DNA from: Micrococcaceae bacterium UBA6021
GTDB lineage: Bacteria > Actinomycetota > Actinomycetes > Actinomycetales > Micrococcaceae
NCBI GenBank assembly: GCA_002427975.1
Contig: DIZT01000258.1
Span: forward strand, 4,402 to 13,585
DNA: 9,184 bases
Direction: 5' to 3'
Translations under genes and position numbers: made by a program
Shown: piece by piece, positions 1 to 7,318 of the stretch
Layout of the letters: each line of letters begins with the position of its first letter
Numbering within the stretch: position 1 is the first letter of the stretch
The notes under the pieces: model-generated
The model's database searches: none
Told to the model about the DNA's origin: nothing
The model's input: the letters and a program-made list of their open reading frames with translations, nothing else

Positions 1-33
1 CCGGCACCTGCCGCGGCCGCTGTCGCGAGCTAG
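1..33 (+). CDS. Possible 3' end of an Ala/Pro-rich protein (partial)
   Basis: Frame 1 is open from the first base to a TAG at 31-33 and encodes PAPAAAAVAS before the stop. An Ala/Pro-rich tail like this is common at the end of actinobacterial FmdB-type zinc-ribbon proteins, and in Arthrobacter-type genomes such a gene often lies just upstream of a SAF-domain gene on the same strand. That would fit the gene at 135-881. Ten codons cannot identify a gene, so this is only a possibility and the identity is a guess from remembered gene order. Confidence 0.25.
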   Translation, partial: PAPAAAAVAS

Positions 34-134
34 CCTCCCCGGTCTAAGTAGGCGTACGACGCCGGCAGCACGGTTGTCCACATAGGCACCTTTGCATCTG
101 TCGGGCTTCGTCACCGGTACGTAGCGTGGTTTCC
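34..134 (+). other. Leader region of the SAF-domain gene
   Basis: About 100 bases with no supportable gene. The minus-strand frame open from 310 to 44 runs antisense through the SAF gene and has an Arg/Pro-rich composition typical of a shadow frame. No Shine-Dalgarno sequence is visible before either candidate start of the downstream gene (GTG 126 or ATG 135). A TAGCGT hexamer at 122-127 is a possible -10 box. No clear hairpin or repeat was seen. Confidence 0.4.
122..127 (+). promoter_or_regulatory. Possible -10 box of the SAF-domain gene
   Basis: TAGCGT matches the actinobacterial TANNNT -10 pattern and ends seven bases before ATG 135, so transcription could start at or next to the start codon. 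No good -35 is present at 16-18 bases upstream (99-104 reads TGTCGG). This is weaker than the similar boxes before guaA and SURF1, because the spacing is one base longer and the start codon itself is uncertain. Confidence 0.25.
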
Positions 135-881
135 ATGCCCGCAACCTTTTTTCGTTCCAGCCGCGGTTCTGCCCCGCCCGGACGCCAGGTCCGCCGCCCG
201 CTTCCGCCGGTCCGCGCCCGTGGCCGGCGGGGCCGGAGACTGTTCTCCTGGCTGGGCCGCAACCGGCGCCTCGCCATAGCCCTCCTGCTCTGCCTAGCTG
301 CCGGGATCACAGTCCATCAGCTCACTCCCGCGCCCGCCGATACCGTCTCGGTGTTGGCGGCGGCGCGGGATCTGCCCGCCGGTACAGCCTTGTCAGCCAC
401 AGACCTGACGCCCATGAAGATCCCTCCGCGAATGCTGACGGCAGGGTCTTTGGCCGAAACCAGCGAAGCCGCGGGAAAACAACTGGCAGCACCGCTACGC
501 AAGGGCCAACTGCTCACGGACTCCCAACTGCTGGGACCAGGCCTCCTGACCGGAACGCCGCCGGGCTCCGCGGCCGTGCCCTTGAGGATGGCCGATCCTT
601 CCTCCGTCCAGCTGGTATCGCCGGGGCAACTGGTCAACGTGGTGCTGACCGGGGCGAACGGCTACGACCAGCAATCCCCCTCAGAAGTACTCGCTTCTTC
701 CGTTCCGGTCCTGTGGACGTCGGGGCAGGGCGGCAAGACCGGACAGTGGCTCGGCACCGGCGAAACCGACGGCCTGATCGTCGTGGCTGCCGCCCCGGAA
801 CAGGCCGCACGCCTGGCAGGCGCCTCCACACAGGGCAAGCTGTTTTTTGTCCTGGTGGGACCCCAGGGCGGGGGCGGGTGA
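135..881 (+). CDS. SAF-domain protein, CpaB/RcpC-like
   Basis: Predicted membrane-anchored protein of 248 residues. Residues about 1-44 are very rich in Arg and Pro (cytoplasmic side by the positive-inside rule), and one hydrophobic segment follows at about 45-62. Residues about 71-135 form a SAF domain, recognisable by the pattern VLAAARDLPAGTALSATDL and a later LRKGQLLTDSQL. Residues about 137-245 resemble the RcpC/CpaB part, including a VSPGQLVNVVL stretch. Family members assemble Flp/tight-adherence pili, but no other tad genes lie in the window, so the role here is unproven. Many actinobacteria carry such orphan SAF proteins of unknown role. ATG 135 was preferred over GTG 126, which would add three residues; neither has a ribosome binding site. 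The gene ends in a Gly-rich tail and converges on the helicase gene 19 bases away. Confidence 0.8.
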   Translation: MPATFFRSSRGSAPPGRQVRRPLPPVRARGRRGRRLFSWLGRNRRLAIALLLCLAAGITVHQLTPAPADTVSVLAAARDLPAGTALSATDLTPMKIPPRMLTAGSLAETSEAAGKQLAAPLRKGQLLTDSQLLGPGLLTGTPPGSAAVPLRMADPSSVQLVSPGQLVNVVLTGANGYDQQSPSEVLASSVPVLWTSGQGGKTGQWLGTGETDGLIVVAAAPEQAARLAGASTQGKLFFVLVGPQGGGG

Positions 882-900
882 CTCCGTGGCAGCCTGGCGA

Positions 901-3900
901 TCAGCCCCAGTGCGGCGGCTTGTTTTCCTTCAGCCATGCGTCGTGATCGTTGTCGGGGCCATCGCCCCATTGCCTCGGGTCATCCTCCGCAGCCTTGTTG
1001 GGAAGGATACCTGCGGTCCCTGTCTGCTGGCGGTCCGGTTCAGCCGCCTTCTCACTGCCTGTGGCATCCGCCTGGGCGTTTCCCTGTGCCTCGGCCTGGT
1101 CGGGGTTCTGCGGGGTCACAACAACCGCCTCCTCACTGTCCAGGCGTCCGGCCTGGTCTTCGATCCTGTCGTTGTCTGCGGTCCCCAGCGCGAGCGAGTC
1201 CATATCCTCGTCGAAGAATCCGCCCGAGGCGGTGCCGCGTCCAGGTGGCAGAACATTCTCAAGCCCCAGGTAGCCCGCGATCCGGTCCGCGCAAGCGGAC
1301 GGATCCGTGAACACCTCGATGGTCCACAGCGGCATATACCGCCAGCCCATCCGCTCCAGCAGCTGCGGGCGGAGGCGGCTCCGCTCACGGACGCTCATGG
1401 TGCGGTACTGCTCCGTGCCGTCCGATTCGATCGCTACCGGCCGCGGAATGTCGGCATCGTCCTGACCCATGGTGCTGAGCGGGTCCGCGGCCGCCACCAC
1501 GTCAATGACGCCGTCGTACTGGTGCCAGACACGGGCACCGCGGGCACGCAGCCGGTCGCCAAGATCAGCGACGAGCGGATCGGCCCCCAGCGCCTGCTCG
1601 CTGGCAGCGGCGCGGGAGGCGGGAGTGCCGAGGTCAGTCTTGCCGGCAATTTCACGGTTCAGGAGCTCGTAGAAGTCCACGGCGCCATAGGAAAGCCGGG
1701 TGTGATCGAGGTCTTCGGGCTGGAAGCACGTCAGGACATGGAGCGAGCGCCGGGCACGCGTCATGGCCAGCGCAAATTTTTCCCGCCCGCCCGCGACCGA
1801 GAGAGGTCCGAAGTTGTGCAGCGCGCGCCCATGCGGCGTGCGGCCGAAACCGAGCGAGAAGATCACGTGGTCGCGGACCAGGCCCTGCGCCCGTTCAAGG
1901 TCAACCACCCGGAACGACTCCGGCCCGGCGCTGAAGAAGCTGGCCAGGCCCGGGTGGTTCGGCAGTTGAAGCCGGATGGACTCACCGATCCGGGCAGCAT
2001 GGCGCAGGCTGGCCGTGACCACTGCCAGCGACGTGCGCGGACGCATCCGTGCGTGCTCAAAGACCAGCTGCACCACCCGGTTGACCTCAGCCACCACGGA
2101 TTCGACGCCTTCGTGGTCGGCGCTGGGCAGTCCCGTGCCGTCGGGCAGGTACTCAACCAGGAGGGCCCTGTCCAGCCCCGTGGCCGACTGCCCTTCCGGG
2201 AGCCGGCGGAGGCCGCCGTCGTAAAAGTTCTTGCTCAGCTGCAGGACCAGGTCCTCGTCCACCGCGCGGTAGACGAAATTCAACCGCCGGAGGGGCAGCA
2301 CGGCAGACAATGCAGAGTACGCGCTTTCGACCCGCTGGTGGGCCGCCTCGCCGGCCGCCAGCCGCTCCACGCCCACGGTAAAGGTCCGCGGGCTGGCGAT
2401 CCTGGCATCGCCGAAGGCAATAACCTGCTTCGCCCGGGCAATGGAGGGCAGGACGGCCTGCAGCGACGTCGCTTCAGCGTCCAGGATAACCACGGCGTCG
2501 AAGCGCTGTTCGGCCGGCAGGAGCCCGGTCATCAGGTAAGGACTGACCGACCAGACCGGCACCAGCATGGGGACCAGCTCGGCGGCCTGGGCCGTCAGCG
2601 CGGCGAGGGTAACCCGGCCGTCCTTGAGCAGGCTCCGGAGCAGCTGGGCCTGGCGCGGGTGTTCCGCCAGCGCGGCCCGCCACCGTTCGGACAGGTCCCA
2701 GCGCAGGCGCGCCGCACCGCTGGCAATATGGGCGTTGTCGGCGAGCCGGTACTCGGCCTCCAGCTGCCTGAGCGCGTCCCCGTCAGACATGGCCAGGTAA
2801 TCGTCGCCGCTGATCATCGCTTCCAGGGCGGACTGCCACCAGGCCAGCTCAAGCTCGGCAGCCACGGACTGTGCGGGAACCTCACGGTCGGCAAGATCGG
2901 CCAGGAGCTCCCCCAGGCCGTGTTCGCGCATGTTCTCCACGAGCAGCGTGCGCTCGGGCAGCGTCTTCAGGGTGTGGGTGTCGGCCACCAGCCGCTCAAG
3001 CCGCTCCATGAGGTCCTCATAGCGGGCCGTTGCCAGGGAGCCGCCGGCCTTCGTATGCCGGAGGGCCTCCCCCAGCTGGGTCAGCTCCCGGTCCAGGGAC
3101 CGGTGCATCACGTTCATTTCGGCAAGACCCGAGGGGACGGCCGGGTGGCGCTGCGAGGTGGCGTAGCCGGACCAGAGGACACGCTGCTCCTGCACGAGAA
3201 CCAGCGAACTGTGCAGGTCAGCGATGTGGACGCCGGGGCGGACGTACTCCTTGGCGACGCGGCGCAGGCGGGAGCGCTGCATGGAGGCCATGTCGACGTT
3301 GTGCTCGCGCCGCCAGGCGGACGACGCCGTGGCGGAGATGAGGTCGTTGACCGGCCGGTCGAAGATGTCCGGGGTGAACTTGTCCAGGCTTTCGCGGACA
3401 GCCATGAGGAGTTCAAGCTGCTCGCCCCACTCCGAGAAGGACGTACCCAGCCGGATCTCCGCGTGCTCGGCCACGCTGTTCATCCGGTCGCGCAGGACGG
3501 GCAGGTTCTTCGCCACGGACCGGGCCAGCTCCTGGGCTTCCTCGGTCTCCTTCCGGGTGAGCAGCCGGGCGCCATGCCACGGGCTGGTGGTGGAGGCCCG
3601 GCTGAAGCTGCCCAGCTCGGCGGCGCGGCGGAGCCTGCCGGCGAGCTCGTTGCGGTCACGGATGCTGTCCAGCACACTGCGTTTGAGCCGCACGGTGGTG
3701 GCGGGAGCAGGGTGGATGGAGGTCAGCTCGGCCAGGGACTGCATGGCCTGATACGGCGAGCATCCCCAGCGCTGACGGACATTGTGCAGGGAGGCCACAT
3801 GGTCCATCAGGGCGTGCCGGTGTTCGGTGAGGGTCTTGTGGAGGTTCCCCAGCTGCGGCTCGAGGGACTTTTCGTTCCGCACAATGGCCCGCACCAGCTG

Positions 3901-4956
3901 GGCCTTGAGCTGCTGCGGTGTTGCGGTGCCGGAGAGCTGGAACAGGATGGATTCCAGGCCCAGGGATTCCAGTTGGGCTGATACTTCGTTGAGGCTGGCC
4001 CGGCGGTCACCGACCACCAGCACGGACCGCCCCGCATCCACCAAAGCGCCGATGGTGTTGATGGCGGTCTGGGTCTGGCCCGTGCCCGGCGGGCTGCTGA
4101 CCACCAGGGAGTCTCCGGCGCGTGCGGCATCGATGACGTACTGCTGGTCCGGATCCGCGTCGAGGAGGAGTAGTTCGTCGTCCGGGTGGCGCTTGTCCAC
4201 ACTCGGGAAGCGGGAGGGGTCCGGCTCCGGGACGTCATTGACCTCACCGCTGGCGGCCTTTGCCAGGGCGGTGACCAACGGATTGCCCTCGTTAATCCAG
4301 GGGTCGTCCAGGTTGCCGGAGAGGTCGGCGAAAGTGGACACCAGCAGGTTGTGCTGGGCTTCCGCGCCGTGGATGGGCCGGATGAGCGTTGCGAGCCTGT
4401 CCAGGACGGGCTGGGGATCGAAGCGTGCGGTGCTGTAGGCAAGGCGGGTGACGGCGTTGACGTCAAAGACGATGCCGTGGATGGTCTTCAGGTGCCGGAC
4501 CAGGGCCGGGTTGATGTGCGCCTGCTCGGTGAGCTGCAGTTCGTAGTCGTCCTCGCCGGGGCGGACGGTGAGCGAGATTGCGGTGAGCATGACCGGTGCG
4601 GAAACGCGCTGGGGTTTGCCGCCGACGGCGGAGGTCCACACCACGGTGCCTGCGGAAAGGTAACCGGCATCAATGCCTCGGTCGTTTCCGAGTTCGAAGA
4701 TTTTCGAGCGGATGTTCCGTGATGCCCGGGCCGCGACCACATACTGCTGGTGGTCGCGGATCAGTGTGGAAAGCCGTGTGCGGCGGCCTGCCATCAGCTG
4801 GGCCAGGCCCGACGGGTGCGCATGGGTCAGGTCAATGGAACCTTCGGGGGTCTTGGTGAATCGCAGCATGGTGTCTGCCCCGGTGACGGGTTTGAGCCCG
4901 GACAGCCATTTTCCAAGCTCCTCAGAACCCCCCGGGTGGCCTTGACCAACTGACAC
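901..4956 (-). CDS. DUF4011-like SF1 helicase/nuclease protein, degenerate ATPase motifs
   Basis: Protein of 1351 residues from GTG 4956, which has AGAAGG five bases upstream. The frame stays open to GTG 5130, but the extra 58 codons cross the guaA terminator hairpin and lack a ribosome site. Residues about 30-210 resemble DUF4011 (APVMLTAISL, then INPALVRHL). An AAA/SF1 core begins near 270 with SSPPGTGQTQT, where the Walker A Lys is replaced by Gln294. A long, largely helical region spans about 370-800. Motif II reads VVILDAEATS (826-829), motif III GDARIASPRTF (850-860), and motif V-like ERAQGLVRD starts near 1021. The motif VI core TRAR is at 1066-1069. Residues about 1119-1232 resemble the Vsr/MTES_1575 nuclease domain (Asp1152 in GVIDVV, Glu1177 in AIESDG, then MGWRYMPLW). 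An acidic, probably disordered tail of about 110 residues ends in PPHWG. A DNA repair or defence-like role is plausible, but ATPase activity is doubtful. Confidence 0.88.
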   Translation of the reverse strand: MSVGQGHPGGSEELGKWLSGLKPVTGADTMLRFTKTPEGSIDLTHAHPSGLAQLMAGRRTRLSTLIRDHQQYVVAARASRNIRSKIFELGNDRGIDAGYLSAGTVVWTSAVGGKPQRVSAPVMLTAISLTVRPGEDDYELQLTEQAHINPALVRHLKTIHGIVFDVNAVTRLAYSTARFDPQPVLDRLATLIRPIHGAEAQHNLLVSTFADLSGNLDDPWINEGNPLVTALAKAASGEVNDVPEPDPSRFPSVDKRHPDDELLLLDADPDQQYVIDAARAGDSLVVSSPPGTGQTQTAINTIGALVDAGRSVLVVGDRRASLNEVSAQLESLGLESILFQLSGTATPQQLKAQLVRAIVRNEKSLEPQLGNLHKTLTEHRHALMDHVASLHNVRQRWGCSPYQAMQSLAELTSIHPAPATTVRLKRSVLDSIRDRNELAGRLRRAAELGSFSRASTTSPWHGARLLTRKETEEAQELARSVAKNLPVLRDRMNSVAEHAEIRLGTSFSEWGEQLELLMAVRESLDKFTPDIFDRPVNDLISATASSAWRREHNVDMASMQRSRLRRVAKEYVRPGVHIADLHSSLVLVQEQRVLWSGYATSQRHPAVPSGLAEMNVMHRSLDRELTQLGEALRHTKAGGSLATARYEDLMERLERLVADTHTLKTLPERTLLVENMREHGLGELLADLADREVPAQSVAAELELAWWQSALEAMISGDDYLAMSDGDALRQLEAEYRLADNAHIASGAARLRWDLSERWRAALAEHPRQAQLLRSLLKDGRVTLAALTAQAAELVPMLVPVWSVSPYLMTGLLPAEQRFDAVVILDAEATSLQAVLPSIARAKQVIAFGDARIASPRTFTVGVERLAAGEAAHQRVESAYSALSAVLPLRRLNFVYRAVDEDLVLQLSKNFYDGGLRRLPEGQSATGLDRALLVEYLPDGTGLPSADHEGVESVVAEVNRVVQLVFEHARMRPRTSLAVVTASLRHAARIGESIRLQLPNHPGLASFFSAGPESFRVVDLERAQGLVRDHVIFSLGFGRTPHGRALHNFGPLSVAGGREKFALAMTRARRSLHVLTCFQPEDLDHTRLSYGAVDFYELLNREIAGKTDLGTPASRAAASEQALGADPLVADLGDRLRARGARVWHQYDGVIDVVAAADPLSTMGQDDADIPRPVAIESDGTEQYRTMSVRERSRLRPQLLERMGWRYMPLWTIEVFTDPSACADRIAGYLGLENVLPPGRGTASGGFFDEDMDSLALGTADNDRIEDQAGRLDSEEAVVVTPQNPDQAEAQGNAQADATGSEKAAEPDRQQTGTAGILPNKAAEDDPRQWGDGPDNDHDAWLKENKPPHWG

Positions 4957-4961
4957 TACTG

Positions 4962-4967
4962 CCTTCT
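4962..4967 (-). promoter_or_regulatory. Ribosome binding site that sets the helicase start
   Basis: On the minus strand AGAAGG lies five bases before GTG 4956. It is the only good Shine-Dalgarno match near any in-frame start. The alternatives, ATG 5007 and GTG 5130, have none. This supports the 1351-residue form over the 1409-residue form. Confidence 0.65.
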
Positions 4968-4994
4968 TTTCTGCGTTTGCACGTGACGCCCTGG

Positions 4995-5000
4995 ACCATA
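4995..5000 (-). promoter_or_regulatory. Possible -10 box of the helicase gene
   Basis: TATGGT on the minus strand fits TANNNT and would give a leader of about 30 bases before GTG 4956, with room for the AGAAGG site. No convincing -35 sits at 16-18 bases upstream; a TTGCCG lies 21 bases away, which is too far. The box lies inside a 140-base spacer that has no other coding function. Confidence 0.3.
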
Positions 5001-5096
5001 CCGGCATACTTTCGAGCGTAGCGGCAAAGAAGCCGGGATGAGAGACCGCAACACTGGACCAGCCCAAATTACGGCGGATTTCAGGATGAGAGCAAT

Positions 5097-5124
5097 GGCC
5101 GGCCTCCGCTGACGGAGACCGGCC
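5097..5124 (-). terminator. Hairpin terminator downstream of guaA
   Basis: A near-perfect inverted repeat starts ten bases past the guaA stop codon. GGCCGG (5097-5102) pairs with CCGGCC (5119-5124), then after one C/A mismatch CTCCG (5104-5108) pairs with CGGAG (5113-5117), around a four-base loop. The minus-strand sequence after the stem has only scattered T residues, not a T run, as is common for actinobacterial terminators. It separates guaA from the helicase gene. Confidence 0.7.
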
Positions 5125-5134
5125 ACTCACACTG

Positions 5135-6724
5135 CTATTCCCACTCGATGGTTCCCGGCGGCTTGCTGGTCACGTCCAGCACCACCCGGTTGACGCCTTC
5201 CACCTCGTTGGTGATCCGGTTCGAAATCCGGGCCAGGAGGTCGTACGGCAGGCGGGACCAGTCCGCAGTCATGGCGTCCTCGGACGAAACGGGACGGAGC
5301 ACGATCGGGTGGCCGTAGGTGCGGCCGTCACCCATCACGCCCACACTCCGTACGTCGGCAAGCAGGACCACGGGCATCTGCCAGACCTCGTTGTCCAGTC
5401 CGGCTGCGGTCAGCTCGGCCCGGGCAATGGCGTCCGCTTTGCGGAGCAGGTCCAGGCGTTCCTGGGTGATATCGCCGACGATCCGGATTCCCAGGCCGGG
5501 GCCGGGGAACGGCTGGCGGCCCACGATTTCCTGCGGCAGGCCCAGTTGGGCGCCCACGGCGCGGACCTCGTCCTTGAACAGTGCCCGGAGCGGTTCCACG
5601 AGTTCGAACTGCAGGTCCTCGGGAAGGCCGCCCACGTTGTGGTGGCTCTTGATGTTCGCGGCACCTTCGCCGCCGCCGGATTCGACGACGTCCGGGTACA
5701 GCGTGCCCTGGACCAGGAACTTGATCTTCTCGCCATCAGCCGCGGCCTCGGCGATGATGGCAAGCTCAGCCTCTTCGAACGCGCGGATGAATTCGCGGCC
5801 GATGATCTTGCGCTTGGTTTCCGGATCGCTGACGCCGGCCAGGGCAGACAGGAAGCGCTCCTGCTCGTTGGCCACATACAGCTTGACGCCGGTGGCGGCA
5901 ACGAAGTCGCGCTCCACCTGCTCGGCTTCGCCTTCACGCAGCAGGCCGTGATCAACGAACACACAGGTCAGCTGGTCGCCGACGGCGCGCTGGACCAGCG
6001 CCGCTGCAACGGCAGAGTCAACGCCGCCGGAGAGCCCGCAGATAACCCGGGCGTCGCCGATCTGCTTCCTGATCCGGTCCACCTGCTCCTCGAGGATGTT
6101 CCCGGTGGTCCAGTTGGGCTCCAGCTTTGCGCCCTTGAAGAGGAAGTTTTCCAGGACCTGCTGGCCGTAGGCCGAGTGCTTGACCTCGGGGTGCCACTGT
6201 ACGCCGAAGAGGGACTTCTCCTCGTTGGCGAAGGCAGCCACTTCGGCGCCGGCCGTCGTCGCCAGCACTTCGAAGCCTTCGGGAGCCTCGTGCACGGAGT
6301 CGCCGTGGCTCATCCAGGTGTTCTGGTGCTGCGGCATCCCTTCGAGGACGGACCGGCCCTCACCGAGGATGGTGGTCTGGGTGGAGCCGTACTCGCTCAG
6401 GCCGGTCTTATCGACCTTCCCGCCCAGGGCATTGGCCATGGCTTGGAAGCCGTAGCAGATGCCGAAGACCGGGATTCCGGCCTCAAAGAGGTCGGCGCCG
6501 ACCGAGGGTGCCCCGTCCGCGTAAACGCTGGAGGGGCCACCGGAAAGGATGATGGCGGCAGGGTTTTTGGCCAGGAGCTGCTCGGTGGTGAAGGTATGCG
6601 GAACTACTTCCGAATACACATTCGCTTCCCGGACGCGGCGGGCAATCAGCTGCGCGTACTGGGCACCGTAGTCAACAACCAGCACCGGCTTCTGGGAAGT
6701 CTGGGATGCAGTGGGAGTAGTCAC
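5135..6724 (-). CDS. guaA: GMP synthase (glutamine-hydrolysing)
   Basis: Makes GMP from XMP, ATP and glutamine in the cytoplasm, the last step of guanine nucleotide synthesis. The 529 residues match the usual length of single-chain GuaA. The N-terminal class I glutamine amidotransferase domain (about 13-200) carries the nucleophile Cys90 in GICYGFQ and the partners His178 and Glu180 in QWHPEV. The ATP pyrophosphatase domain has the P-loop SGGVDS at 232-237. [10 protein letters not shown] (359-368) and [11 protein letters not shown] (404-414) are family signatures, and the dimerisation domain ends in the typical GTIEWE. All catalytic residues are intact. The start is GTG 6724. No strong Shine-Dalgarno is present, but a TANNNT box sits at -12 to -7, suggesting a leaderless message. 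The upstream neighbour is DUF3817, 93 bases away, and a hairpin follows the stop. Confidence 0.98.
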   Translation of the reverse strand: MTTPTASQTSQKPVLVVDYGAQYAQLIARRVREANVYSEVVPHTFTTEQLLAKNPAAIILSGGPSSVYADGAPSVGADLFEAGIPVFGICYGFQAMANALGGKVDKTGLSEYGSTQTTILGEGRSVLEGMPQHQNTWMSHGDSVHEAPEGFEVLATTAGAEVAAFANEEKSLFGVQWHPEVKHSAYGQQVLENFLFKGAKLEPNWTTGNILEEQVDRIRKQIGDARVICGLSGGVDSAVAAALVQRAVGDQLTCVFVDHGLLREGEAEQVERDFVAATGVKLYVANEQERFLSALAGVSDPETKRKIIGREFIRAFEEAELAIIAEAAADGEKIKFLVQGTLYPDVVESGGGEGAANIKSHHNVGGLPEDLQFELVEPLRALFKDEVRAVGAQLGLPQEIVGRQPFPGPGLGIRIVGDITQERLDLLRKADAIARAELTAAGLDNEVWQMPVVLLADVRSVGVMGDGRTYGHPIVLRPVSSEDAMTADWSRLPYDLLARISNRITNEVEGVNRVVLDVTSKPPGTIEWE

Positions 6725-6730
6725 CGTACC

Positions 6731-6736
6731 AGCCTA
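6731..6736 (-). promoter_or_regulatory. Likely -10 box of a leaderless guaA promoter
   Basis: TAGGCT on the minus strand occupies positions -12 to -7 relative to GTG 6724, so transcription would begin at the start codon. The sequence between box and start (ggtacg) has no ribosome binding site; the nearest purine-rich string, AGTAGG, overlaps the box. The -35 region is poor (TGCGGC at 17 bases). The same geometry occurs before the SURF1 gene. Confidence 0.5.
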
Positions 6737-6817
6737 CTTGGCGGCGTCGCCCTGCCGCACCTTGACGGGGGCCGCTGTGACGGAGCAGACCCTGCCGGAC
6801 TCCGGTACCGCGGCCTG

Positions 6818-7318
6818 TCAGTACCGCTGCGCGGCCTGCGGGTGCGCGGCGAGTTCCGCTTCGACCTCGGCATGGAACTTCTTCTCCACCACAAAGGACA
6901 GGAAGGGCACCACGCCGCCGAGAGCGAGGAGGACGAGCTTCAGGAAAGGCCACCGCATCAACGTCCACAGGCGGAAGTCGGAGATCAGGTACACCACGTA
7001 CATCCAGCCGTGGACGATCAGCACAGCGACGGAGAGGTTCACGCCGCCCACGACGCCCATTGGTTCGGCGTCGGCGAAACCCAGGCCGAACGGCTGGCCG
7101 GTGACGGCGTTGGTGCCGCCGGCAAACAGGTACTGGCCAAAGGCATACCGTGCAACGAGTTCGGCGCAAAGCAGCAGCAGCATGGAGCCGGTGAGGTACG
7201 CCATTACCTTGTAGAACTTCAGGGCGGAGCGGATCTGCCGCTCGGTACCGCCGAAGCGTCGCTTCTTGCTTTTTCCCTGCGCAGGTTCCTGCTGGACGGC
7301 CGGTTTCGGTTCGATCAT
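6818..7318 (-). CDS. DUF3817 integral membrane protein
   Basis: Protein of 166 residues with a charged cytoplasmic-looking N-terminus (about 1-33) and three hydrophobic segments at about 36-56, 91-113 and 121-144. The block HGWMYVVYLISDFRLW (from His103) followed by a Pro-containing third segment is characteristic of DUF3817, a small actinobacterial membrane family related to YdzA. No reaction is known for it, and none is visible here. Its start ATG 7318 overlaps the stop of the SURF1 gene (ATGA), with AAAGG seven bases upstream, so the two are almost certainly translated from one message. guaA follows 93 bases later in the same direction. That neighbourhood is common in Arthrobacter-like genomes, which suggests a conserved but unexplained association. 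Confidence 0.85.
   Translation of the reverse strand: MIEPKPAVQQEPAQGKSKKRRFGGTERQIRSALKFYKVMAYLTGSMLLLLCAELVARYAFGQYLFAGGTNAVTGQPFGLGFADAEPMGVVGGVNLSVAVLIVHGWMYVVYLISDFRLWTLMRWPFLKLVLLALGGVVPFLSFVVEKKFHAEVEAELAAHPQAAQRY

Noticed and set aside
44..310. An 88-codon minus-strand open frame at the left edge
   Set aside because: It is antisense to the start of the SAF gene, Arg/Pro-rich, with no ribosome site and no family resemblance.
851..900. Possible bidirectional terminator between the convergent SAF and helicase genes
   Set aside because: Only a five-base CCTGG/CCAGG stem within the SAF coding end was found and no T run on either side. The 19-base gap itself holds no hairpin.
847..3981. 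A 1044-codon open frame on the plus strand
   Set aside because: It lies wholly antisense to the helicase gene. Its translation is rich in Gly, Arg, His and Gln, with no recognisable domain, and the opposite frame gives a coherent protein family. Long antisense frames are expected in high-GC DNA.
4957..5130. N-terminal extension of the helicase gene to GTG 5130 or ATG 5007
   Set aside because: The extension crosses the guaA terminator hairpin, has no ribosome binding site at either upstream start, and has no family-like sequence. GTG 4956 has AGAAGG at the right distance.
6781..6804. Weak inverted repeat CGGAG/CTCCG after the DUF3817 gene as a terminator
   Set aside because: Only five outer pairs plus a three-pair inner stem offset by a five-base bulge, and no T-rich tail follows. 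This is too weak to call.
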